15,837 nt of DNA, taken from contig CAYXUW010000056.1 in NCBI GenBank assembly GCA_964468375.1, positions 1-15,837 of the forward strand, in the 5' to 3' direction. This stretch comes from CAYXUW01 sp964468375. GTDB taxonomy: Bacteria; Planctomycetota; Phycisphaerae; Sedimentisphaerales; Anaerobacaceae. Below the pieces are notes generated by a model. It was not told the DNA's origin and made no database searches. It saw nothing but the letters and a program-made list of their open reading frames with translations. Position numbers and translations under genes: made by a program. This document shows positions 7,501 through 13,899 of the stretch, one piece after another (position 1 is the stretch's first letter; every line of letters begins with the position of its first letter).

Positions 7501-9474
7501 CATTAATTCAGCTTTATGGGACTCAATCTCTTCTCTTATCTTTGAAGCACTTTGAAAAATATCCCCCAAACCCTCCAACATTCTCTTCGCTTCTATAATT
7601 CTCTCGAGTTGTCCAATCTTAGCATCTGCCAGCGCTAAGTTGAGCTTAACCGTATTGGGGTCATCCGGTCGCCTCTTGGCTAATTCTTCATCCGCCTCAT
7701 TGAACTGCCTTGCATCAATATAGATATTGGTACGAAGCGTCCGACTTCTTTCGTTGATCCAGTACTCATCCTCAAAAAAGTTTACAGCACTTAGAGCCGC
7801 ATTATAGTTCCGTAAACGCAACAACACCTCACCATAATCCAAAATAACTTCAGGTTTTACTTGGCTGGTCTTGACTGAACTTGCCAAAAACTCACCAACT
7901 GCGCCAAGTTCAGAAGTATCCTCAAAAACCTTCGCAAGAACATAAGAAAGTTGCGCATACGAACGCTGAAAAAGAGACGGCGGCGCATCTTCTATTCCAG
8001 ATGCTTTCATCTGCTCATAAGCTGCATACAACTCCCTAATAGCTTCGTTTCTATTTCCTTTTGCAAGCTCAAGCATTCCCTGCCATTGAACAACATAAGG
8101 GTCCTCGCCGCTACCAATAAGCTGTTCAATTTCGTGTACCGCCCGCTCGGCATTTGCCAGCCATTCTCCGGTTTCCTCCTCTGTTCTTATCTCGGATGGC
8201 TCAAGTACCTCTCCAATATAACAATTTGCAAGAAACAAATATAACGAGATTCTATTCATTCTATTTGCCCCTTGCCGCGGACCGGCTTTGTCCATGGCAT
8301 CCGGCAACTTTAGAGCATCCCTGGCTATTTCTATGGCCCTATAAATAGCCGACTTTCGCCCATAAGTAGAAAACACTTGATAGTATAAATTGGCTGTATT
8401 TATTGCGTAGTTTACATTTTTGGCATCCAACTCCATCGTTCTTTCCGCTGCTTCCAAAGCTTTATCAAAGTATTTATGGCCTAATCTCATATAAAATCCA
8501 TTAAGCGCAGAATATGCCCGAGCACTCGAACTAAACTCTTCCACAAGGGACAGATATTCCGGCTCAAGCGATTTAAGCTGTTCCTCGTCCTGCTCTGCAG
8601 CAAACATGGATTTCATCGCCAGCAAATCAATACGTGCCCTCACATCATTACCCGAAGCTTCGACTGCCTGCTCTATAATTTCCACAGCTTTTTCTCTGCT
8701 CTTATTTCTACCTTCAATATCCCCCCTTGAAGCAAGAATTTCTCCTTCTGTCATGAAAGCCCTTGCCAACCGACTATAGATTTCAACATTGGCTGGCTCG
8801 AGTTCTTGCGCCTTTTCCAAATCACTGACCGCCCTTACCAACAAAGCGTCCGGGTCCGTCACCCCTCCCAAGCTGGCCATTTCAACAAGGGCTCTCCCCC
8901 TACACAGGTACAAATACGGGCCGAGGTGCTCGACACCCGTTTTGCTTTCTTCCATTCCAAGAGTCTTCCACTTAGCGGTTTCTTCCATAAGCAAATCCAT
9001 ATTTTCTACGACTTCTATAAACTCCGACGCCTGCGACTCGACCTCCTGCCATTGCCAAGCTCTGCCACCGACACTATCAGCCATTATATAAAAGTACCTC
9101 AACCGTCCTAACCGTGCCTCAATGTTCTTAGGGTCTATCTGGATTATTCCATTCCAAGTCCCGTGCACACTACGCCAATCGTCAGTTGCAATATAAATAT
9201 CTATGAGCTTGAAAAACAACTTCACCTTGAGTGAATCACTCTTAACCAGAGAACTTGCCTTACCATAACTGAGTTTAGCCCTTTCATATTCTTGCTCTTT
9301 TATCTGTTCATCCACCGCCTCACGAGCCGCCTTTACCGCTGCATCACCGTCTTCGATAAACTTCTCGGGGTCCCGGCTCAAATACAAAAACAGCAGAATA
9401 GCACTCAGCATCAAAAATACGAAAACCACCGACCCAATAAGTGCAACTTTTTTATTCAATCTTTTCCTGGCCAT
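4582..9474 (-). CDS. Giant membrane-anchored TPR-repeat protein, 1630 aa
   Basis: The protein has a basic start (MARKRLNKK) and a single hydrophobic segment at about 10-32 with no lipobox cysteine. It is probably anchored in the inner membrane with about 1,600 residues outside the cytoplasm. The rest is almost wholly helical with many tetratricopeptide-like repeats. The clearest are at the C-terminus: NNPSVLNNLAYMLAEE from about 1502, RPNNPNFLDTYSYVLYKNGE and YEHLGMIKEELGLVDEAIAA. TPR arrays bind other proteins or, in polysaccharide systems, organise assembly and export complexes. Its place beside exosortase and EpsI recalls the TPR protein PrsT of PEP-CTERM loci, but this protein is much longer and is not a lipoprotein. 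AAGGA six bases before ATG gives a strong start. No enzymatic motif was recognised. Confidence 0.88.
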   Translation of the reverse strand: MARKRLNKKVALIGSVVFVFLMLSAILLFLYLSRDPEKFIEDGDAAVKAAREAVDEQIKEQEYERAKLSYGKASSLVKSDSLKVKLFFKLIDIYIATDDWRSVHGTWNGIIQIDPKNIEARLGRLRYFYIMADSVGGRAWQWQEVESQASEFIEVVENMDLLMEETAKWKTLGMEESKTGVEHLGPYLYLCRGRALVEMASLGGVTDPDALLVRAVSDLEKAQELEPANVEIYSRLARAFMTEGEILASRGDIEGRNKSREKAVEIIEQAVEASGNDVRARIDLLAMKSMFAAEQDEEQLKSLEPEYLSLVEEFSSSARAYSALNGFYMRLGHKYFDKALEAAERTMELDAKNVNYAINTANLYYQVFSTYGRKSAIYRAIEIARDALKLPDAMDKAGPRQGANRMNRISLYLFLANCYIGEVLEPSEIRTEEETGEWLANAERAVHEIEQLIGSGEDPYVVQWQGMLELAKGNRNEAIRELYAAYEQMKASGIEDAPPSLFQRSYAQLSYVLAKVFEDTSELGAVGEFLASSVKTSQVKPEVILDYGEVLLRLRNYNAALSAVNFFEDEYWINERSRTLRTNIYIDARQFNEADEELAKRRPDDPNTVKLNLALADAKIGQLERIIEAKRMLEGLGDIFQSASKIREEIESHKAELMGYNALKTKLVEKLLSMKPDFVEADFIVDACDDYVAQDKIEQAVSLVNRFLQHFPANTKVLICKQILAEPKPNEISQQRREQIEEQVLSNIDDPTERAMKLGVFYQEHNKLDKAAGEFKKVLKIDSAVKELASGLSEEIADSQRLAADNLLSIALEQEDWELAGKIVEAARSMNLDDCGGQFFAARLAMAEDKYEEALAELSESLKQKPIFSRAFLLKSKANTALGNELESISDAQRAVSLNPFDKAIAEELAFVLYDRNRKLGENATSEKIIEAEDALRRAVALNIDNPELLSFYAEYIFKKDPFTALAIRRDLQRNNPSVQNAVLLGRMAARMAVGDSNVGRKNALFAMAASAFEQAREIDPNDKLMLMHYAEYLQIRGREEEAAQLLRESDDQRLLWAHYLQTGEYGKAKEILQQLYQTEQREINTVRGLLLIAEKEADEEAVKKYSEELLSFENTAENNLLQIQMFLNVGLIKEAEYKLQSFKEKFPDENRVLMLEALLEMKQGRLKGALELVNKGLETSQNDPMAWRLRGQIHLLMANYDQAIIDLKRSKILSDEPITRIVLARAYQRAARYEDAITELKAIVTNPQTPAQARTLLEQLYWRAGKKEELKEFYDDVLKEFPDSVHWYNRAGEFAVAVGDVEKAERLYKKALEKSQESGVSSSASVEGYLGALLVGGKLDKVFEEAVKYIDSDFAPVAFVKMAQAKLKLGDKEAAMQYFRRALDKAGQNEALVTNILKMMYTLFGPEQVQSYCREVLETNPDSLVANTAMFNLKRITGDYDDAVKYVDRCLEIVGPNSPQRSVYISRKVEILTQAYTETSDNNYLKRAIIEYESLLARMPNNPSVLNNLAYMLAEENIRLEEALKYAKRACDLRPNNPNFLDTYSYVLYKNGEFSKAAEFLQSALQLYEQESVYASPVVYEHLGMIKEELGLVDEAIAAYEQALEIGAEQLQEAAKEQIESAIKRLRNE

Positions 9475-9510
9475 AAAACTTCCTTTCTTTCATCAAAGCT
9501 CTAAAAACAT

Positions 9511-9540
9511 AAGCTATCTTTCTACAGTTTACTGTGTCAA
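9511..9540 (-). promoter_or_regulatory. Possible internal promoter with operator-like dyad before the TPR gene
   Basis: Read on the minus strand, an exact TTGACA (9540-9535) lies in the 84-base gap between the EpsI-family gene and the TPR gene. The dyad ACAGT-AA-ACTGT (9535-9524) directly abuts it. The best -10 at 18 bases is TAGCTT (9516-9511), only 3 of 6 to consensus. The arrangement resembles a promoter with a repressor site between its two elements. The weak -10 keeps confidence low. Confidence 0.3.
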
Positions 9541-9558
9541 AACATGCAAATCCAGTCC

Positions 9559-10449
9559 TCAGTAAACATTGCTCTTCGTAACCGCTCGGCCGGAGACAGA
9601 AACAGACGCTCTTGTCTTTCCCCAAATAGGCCAATGCTCTTTTTCCAAAATCGGCAAAATCACATTCAAGAGCTTACTGCTTGCTGCAACCGCTTCTTCT
9701 GTATGCGGATAACCCATTCCGCCAATTAACTTCTGTCCCGAAACAAACCTTGCACTGAAAAACTTCCATTCAACCTTGCAAAAATACGAGTATTTGCCAA
9801 AAAGATTTTTATTTAGAATCGCCCTAGTCTTTTGCCCGCTATCGGCATAACTACCGTTGACGTTAAAAAGATACAAAACCGTAAATTCTGAGTTCTCCTG
9901 TAAATAATCAGAATTAGCAATACTAAAAATAAGGTATTTCCCCGGAATTTTCTCCTCACCACCCTCTTTATTTAATTTGAATGTCACGCTACCGGATTCT
10001 GGTTTTCCGTAGCCGCTACCTAGATAGCATTCTTCCGGAACATGCAACACTACACCGGGAAGCCCATAATAAGTAATGAACAACGAGCAATAGCGAACGG
10101 TACTGTCGGCCGGCACACTAAGGTCCTCCAGAATCCATTGAATATAATCCTCTGCTCCAAGGTTCTTAATAATCTCCTTATTTTCGATTTTTTCCTTCGA
10201 TATAACCTTGTAAGGAGCCAAATCCTTCTCGTCCAAAAGGTCTAATGGCTTTCTTAGCGGCAAATGCTCCTTCTCCAAGTATATACCGAAACTTTTTATC
10301 GCGACCGACATACCTCCACCTGCTACAGCCAGCACTGCTGCACATATCAAGAAAGCCGGCTGCATATAGTGTTTAATAAATGCATTATCTGACGCCCTTG
10401 CCGACTCTTTCTTGTTTTCGCCATTTTCTTTCATATACCCGTTTACCAC
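9559..10449 (-). CDS. Exosortase-associated EpsI-family protein
   Basis: This 296-residue protein has one membrane segment at about 32-52 and an outward-facing domain of the EpsI/exosortase-associated type (DUF3485). The key signature is at 126-146: TYYGLPGVVLHVPEECYLGSG, with H136 and C141 in the family's conserved H-P-x(2)-C pattern. EpsI proteins accompany exosortases and are thought to take part in exopolysaccharide export or processing of sorted proteins; their reaction is not established. Some exosortases carry this domain as a fusion, whereas here it is separate. The frame opens with GTG whose first base is the last base of the exosortase stop codon, suggesting translational coupling. 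An ATG five codons later (10434) is an alternative start. Neither has a strong Shine-Dalgarno sequence. Confidence 0.85.
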   Translation of the reverse strand: MVNGYMKENGENKKESARASDNAFIKHYMQPAFLICAAVLAVAGGGMSVAIKSFGIYLEKEHLPLRKPLDLLDEKDLAPYKVISKEKIENKEIIKNLGAEDYIQWILEDLSVPADSTVRYCSLFITYYGLPGVVLHVPEECYLGSGYGKPESGSVTFKLNKEGGEEKIPGKYLIFSIANSDYLQENSEFTVLYLFNVNGSYADSGQKTRAILNKNLFGKYSYFCKVEWKFFSARFVSGQKLIGGMGYPHTEEAVAASSKLLNVILPILEKEHWPIWGKTRASVSVSGRAVTKSNVY

Positions 10450-11510
10450 TACAATTGTTCACTATTACGACGAATTACAATATCCTCGGCAGCCGCCTCA
10501 GATTCTTCGACAAACAAGCTTGACATAAACCAAGCAAGAAAACCGTATAAACCAAAAGCTAACGGCAACATTGCCATACCAAGCATATCATGATAAATAC
10601 CATGAGCGTACTTGGGACTTATTAGGACATAAATAAACCCGGTAATCGTAACTCGTATGATATTACAAAATATCGCTATCGGAATTGTACTGGCCAGCAA
10701 CACGATTCGCTGCCATATAGGCCTGTAATGTAAATATGCCATAGCAACGCCTAAAGCCAAAAAGGCCATAAGTAATCGCATACCGCTGCATGCCTCAGCT
10801 ATATTAAGCGGAGGATCTAGTCTTTGCCCCTTATATACTACATCTATCACTACGCCGCTGACTGTAGCTTCCAGCCCGCTAACTAAATTCAGTAAGATAG
10901 TAGATATCTTCGCCGCTACCTCCCGCATCGGATAAGTTAGTCTAAAATAAATCCTTTCTGGCAACGGAACCGCAAAAACCAAAAATACTATTGGAAGCCA
11001 AGTATATTTAACCAAACGCCATCCGCCCAAAAATAACACTATCACACCCATCATCGCTATCATAGTAAGGGGACGAAAATATCCATATCCAGCCGGGCTA
11101 ACTATATTAAAAAAATAAAACACAATTCCGCAAACCAGAAAAAACAAACCCATATAATTCGGCTTAGTTTTAAGGTTTAATATCTCAGTTTTATGCTGAT
11201 TAATGAAATACAAACTAAAAAGAGGAATCAGAAAACCATGGGACCAGCTCGGATCAGCCCACCTTTCGATTATACTTTTAATTTCATTACGAAAAAGATA
11301 AACAAACAACCCCCCAATTATCACCGTCTTGATGTAACTATGTACTGAAAGCTCACCCCAGCTCGTACGGTGGAGATTCCCATTTGAGGGCTGCCCGTTC
11401 GGTGGAATTCCCCTCCTCTTCGCGGTTAGTATCTCGTGGTTCGTGCTCGGCAATTTATGATTCACAACGTATGATTCCAGATTTAAGGCTGCCCTTCTGC
11501 AATTTTCCAA
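10449..11510 (-). CDS. Exosortase (EpsH/Xrt family)
   Basis: Exosortases are multi-spanning inner-membrane transpeptidases that cleave C-terminal sorting tails (motif, hydrophobic helix, basic end) from exported proteins, often in bacteria that make exopolysaccharide. All catalytic residues are present: C241 in EACSGMRLL, R286 in NIIRV and H307 in HDMLG. About eight hydrophobic segments run from residue 60 to 333. The family's usual region starts near residue 55; the first 55 residues are hydrophilic, Asn/Arg-rich and encoded by DNA with a 22-base direct repeat. No ATG is available in frame there: the longest frame opens with TTG, and AGGAGG near 11409 is not followed by a normal start codon. 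The true start is therefore uncertain. The gene follows the export lipoprotein gene by 60 bases. The exosortase subtype cannot be assigned from the sequence alone. Confidence 0.9.
   Translation of the reverse strand: MENCRRAALNLESYVVNHKLPSTNHEILTAKRRGIPPNGQPSNGNLHRTSWGELSVHSYIKTVIIGGLFVYLFRNEIKSIIERWADPSWSHGFLIPLFSLYFINQHKTEILNLKTKPNYMGLFFLVCGIVFYFFNIVSPAGYGYFRPLTMIAMMGVIVLFLGGWRLVKYTWLPIVFLVFAVPLPERIYFRLTYPMREVAAKISTILLNLVSGLEATVSGVVIDVVYKGQRLDPPLNIAEACSGMRLLMAFLALGVAMAYLHYRPIWQRIVLLASTIPIAIFCNIIRVTITGFIYVLISPKYAHGIYHDMLGMAMLPLAFGLYGFLAWFMSSLFVEESEAAAEDIVIRRNSEQL
11375..11494 (-). repeat. Imperfect 22-base direct repeat inside the exosortase 5' end
   Basis: Segments 11375-11396 and 11473-11494 agree at 17 of 22 bases (GGGCAGCC, then AA, then GGAATC on the minus strand) and are 98 bases apart. 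They lie in the part of the exosortase frame with no family resemblance. This suggests the N-terminal extension is derived from repeat DNA rather than from conserved coding sequence. Confidence 0.45.
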
Positions 11511-11528
11511 AAGATGGCGCCTTTATGC

Positions 11529-11550
11529 AAAAAAAGAAGCGATATCGCTC
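11529..11550 (-). terminator. Attenuator-like hairpin between export and exosortase genes
   Basis: On the minus strand the perfect palindrome AGCGATATCGCT (11549-11538) is followed by TCTTTTTTTG. It lies about 20 bases after the stop codon of the export gene. The stem is only four GC-rich pairs plus a GT pair, so termination would be partial. This could lower expression of the downstream genes relative to the export lipoprotein. Confidence 0.35.
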
Positions 11551-11570
11551 ACTATAACTAAGCAATTCTG

Positions 11571-13238
11571 TTAAAATAAAGATCCTTCCTCCCAAGTATC
11601 CCACTTCCAAGGCGTTACCGGGTTATAATATGGTGCTCCTGACTTTATGAGGAAATCCCTGTCCAGAAAGTTACGGTCATAAATAAAGCCGAAGCCGTAG
11701 CTCGCTCTAAACGAATTTCTCAAGACTGCCCGCCACATCGATGTGGGATGAGTGCCGACATTGATAAGGTCAAGCGGTTTGATAAAGAAGTCCGGTTGCT
11801 CACCGCTGGCTATTTTGTCCAAATCCACCAGAACCGTCTCTTCTTTGTTCTCTCCGATTCTCCTTGTTACCTCACACTTTTTCGGCCATGCCAAAGCCCC
11901 CAAGCCGCCCGCCGCAGCTATAGCCATTTTCAAAGTCATAGGCCTACCCTGCATATGCACAGCCCCCTGAAAGTTAGTATTGCCGTAAATAAAGAATTCG
12001 CCGGTCATATCAACGGGAACATGAATATTATCACCGGGCTTCACTATAATATTATAACGAGGGTCGCCGGCCCGCAACTTATTTGCAGGAATCTTTATCA
12101 CCCGTGCCTGCACTCCTCCGGTTCCAACCTCATCCCAGTTAAACTCCTCAGGAATTCTTTCTTTAAGCGGTTCGGCTGCAACCTCACGCTCCACCGTATC
12201 TGGCCCGCCACTTCGAATCGGAACCCATCTGCCGTCTCTAAAAACCCACTCAATTCGGTCGGTTTCGTTTTGGTTTATCGGTTCCTCTATAATCTCACGG
12301 TCGGAAAATTCTGTTGATGACTTCGGCACATCCCCAATATCCACTGAAGCATTCTCCCTCACGGCTGTTCCAAAGGCCAGCGCCGCAAGTTCTTTATCAG
12401 TTATCATTTCTGTCGAAGTTATAATTAATCCTTGTGAAAGCGGTGACTGCAGACGCTGTGCCCGGGGCGCTATTATTTCCAACATCTCTTTCTCCGGTTC
12501 GATTAACTCCTCCAATTCGGCCGGTTCAGGTTCAGCTCTTTCCGCATCAATATATCCTGCCGCCGCTTCTTGACCCGTAACTTTACGAGAAACATAAGCG
12601 TAGCTTACGTTAAACTGGCTCATTCCGCCTGCCGTCGCAATCGCATCCGCCAATCTAAAATCATAACGCGGAATGCCATATCTGCCCGGCGAATCTACGC
12701 CGTCGCCCCATATCGAAAATGCGCGCTGCTGCGAACCCGTCAAGGACACAACCACCGACGGCTCTTTTAATATATTCGGTGAAAGGATTTGCCTTATCTC
12801 CTCCTCGAGCTGCGATTCGGTCAAGCCCTCTGCCTTAATTATCCCGACCTCCGGTATGGATATCTTACCGGTTTCGGAAACCATATACTCGTTCTGAAAC
12901 GGCACCCCCGCTTGCAGCAGCTCGAAAATGTATACCATCACAACATCGCCTGGCTTAAATGCATAGTCAGTCTCACGCGGTATTACATCTATAGGTCGCG
13001 GCTCTTCCGCCCCCTCCCAGGCCGACGGAGCTTCCTCCGCCACACCCAGCGTATCCAGTATTATGTTTACCGCCGGAACAGGACGAAACCTGCCTATCTG
13101 TTTAGGCTCAAAAAACTTACTAGTGCAGCCGCTCAGAAAAATAAGAATAGATAGAAGTGATATAATTGCTACAGCCCGCTTACATTGAGCCGCCACGGAA
13201 ATCCTCTCTGCGGGCAAAGGAAATCTTGACTTCAGCAT
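11571..13238 (-). CDS. Polysaccharide export lipoprotein (Wza-like, SLBB domains)
   Basis: This outer-membrane lipoprotein should form the exit pore for the polysaccharide. From ATG 13238 it has 555 residues. A basic N-region and a hydrophobic core end in the lipobox LSGC, with the cysteine at residue 38. A Poly_export domain follows (from YAFKPGDVVMVYIFE, about 92-166), then a first SLBB-type segment (FSIWGDGVDSPGRYG, about 174-220). An unusual acidic, low-complexity insert comes next (about 221-375). NIIVKPGDNIHVP and a second SLBB segment (FIYGNTNFQGA onward) follow, and the C-terminal piece has aromatic residues. The frame stays open to GTG 13340, which has AGGTG nearby, but that start would give a signal of about 70 residues; I prefer ATG 13238 although its ribosome binding site is weak. 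First gene of the operon. Confidence 0.87.
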   Translation of the reverse strand: MLKSRFPLPAERISVAAQCKRAVAIISLLSILIFLSGCTSKFFEPKQIGRFRPVPAVNIILDTLGVAEEAPSAWEGAEEPRPIDVIPRETDYAFKPGDVVMVYIFELLQAGVPFQNEYMVSETGKISIPEVGIIKAEGLTESQLEEEIRQILSPNILKEPSVVVSLTGSQQRAFSIWGDGVDSPGRYGIPRYDFRLADAIATAGGMSQFNVSYAYVSRKVTGQEAAAGYIDAERAEPEPAELEELIEPEKEMLEIIAPRAQRLQSPLSQGLIITSTEMITDKELAALAFGTAVRENASVDIGDVPKSSTEFSDREIIEEPINQNETDRIEWVFRDGRWVPIRSGGPDTVEREVAAEPLKERIPEEFNWDEVGTGGVQARVIKIPANKLRAGDPRYNIIVKPGDNIHVPVDMTGEFFIYGNTNFQGAVHMQGRPMTLKMAIAAAGGLGALAWPKKCEVTRRIGENKEETVLVDLDKIASGEQPDFFIKPLDLINVGTHPTSMWRAVLRNSFRASYGFGFIYDRNFLDRDFLIKSGAPYYNPVTPWKWDTWEEGSLF

Positions 13239-13436
13239 CCAATTATTCTTAGCTGTAAAGCTTCTACCGACGCCCATAATCACTAACATCCCAAAATATA
13301 CAGAGCATCTGACAAAAACTCCCGTCAGGTACAACCTCACGAGAGCACCTATAAAATCAGCTTATGCACATATAGCTTACGCAGTTATAATCGGTTTAAT
13401 GCATTGTTAGCTTAACTTTTTTAACTATCATAAGGT

Positions 13437-13478
13437 CTACACACCAAAGAAATTAGCGGCGTATCCAGCACATTTCAT
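13437..13478 (-). CDS. Possible 13-codon leader ORF
   Basis: On the minus strand GGAGG (13490-13486) precedes ATG (13478) by seven bases, the ideal spacing, and opens the frame MKCAGYAANFFGV before TAG. This is the strongest Shine-Dalgarno and start pair upstream of the operon, yet the frame ends about 95 bases before the longest frame of the export gene. It could be a leader peptide coupling translation to operon expression. It could equally be chance, or part of a dispersed repeat: the GGCTACGGAGGA string reminds me of repeats in some environmental genomes. No codon-run typical of amino-acid attenuators is present. Confidence 0.25.
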   Translation of the reverse strand: MKCAGYAANFFGV

Positions 13479-13669
13479 CCTCTATCCTCCGTAGCCCCCG
13501 CCGAGAGTGAATCCTTCACACACTAAAAATGTGCTCCATATCTTCTATCTGTTATAACTACCTTAATGCAAAGCAGTTATGAAAATCTGTGTTCTAAAAA
13601 ATGACTATTTAGTTGACTATACCCCTTAAACGCAGAATTTGTTCGTTTTTAAGCCCATCCCTATAGCGG

Positions 13670-13699
13670 TTTATAGTCCTATAACTACTGAAATAACAA
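13670..13699 (-). promoter_or_regulatory. Candidate promoter for the exopolysaccharide operon
   Basis: On the minus strand TTGTTA (13699-13694) and TATAAA (13675-13670) are 18 bases apart, scoring 4 of 6 and 5 of 6 to the sigma70 consensus. Transcription would start near 13663, giving a leader of more than 320 bases that includes the 13-codon ORF. Other AT-rich boxes in this region compete with this reading. Confidence 0.25.
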
Positions 13700-13899
13700 C
13701 ATAGTAAAAATGACCGCCGCGCTTCACCGGAATTCTTAAAAACTTATAGCTAAGCATCTGCGAACAAAGCAGTTGCAGCTTTTATCGGGAAATGGGAAGA
13801 AAAATCAAAAAATTTTGCCAGCCCGAGGGGAAAACTTCTGTCTCGCTCACCCCTAAACCTAACGCCGATTATAATGCCGCTTTGAACAGATAAAAGCTC

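Larger units (their letters stand above)
13341..13899. other. AT-rich intergenic leader region upstream of the exopolysaccharide operon
   Basis: No sizeable gene is visible in these 560 bases. They separate the oxidoreductase gene from the operon and must hold the operon promoter and a leader of up to several hundred bases. TATAAT-like boxes occur on both strands, for example 13868-13875 (readable both ways) and 13386-13391 (+). The 8-mer TTAATGCA occurs at 13397-13404 and 13563-13570. A small inverted repeat (AAAGC/GCTTT, 13766-13782) is present. I found no strong terminator for the oxidoreductase gene. Confidence 0.6.

Noticed and set aside
11748..12317. 189-codon frame on the plus strand
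   Set aside because: Antisense to the export protein gene, with a composition rich in His, Ser and Arg typical of shadow frames and no domain.
13735..13782. Small inverted repeats as terminator of the oxidoreductase gene
   Set aside because: Stems of four or five mostly AT pairs, more than 110 bases past the stop codon; too weak to call.
13868..13875. TATAAT readable on both strands behind the oxidoreductase gene
   Set aside because: No fitting -35 on either strand, and AT-rich context makes chance likely.
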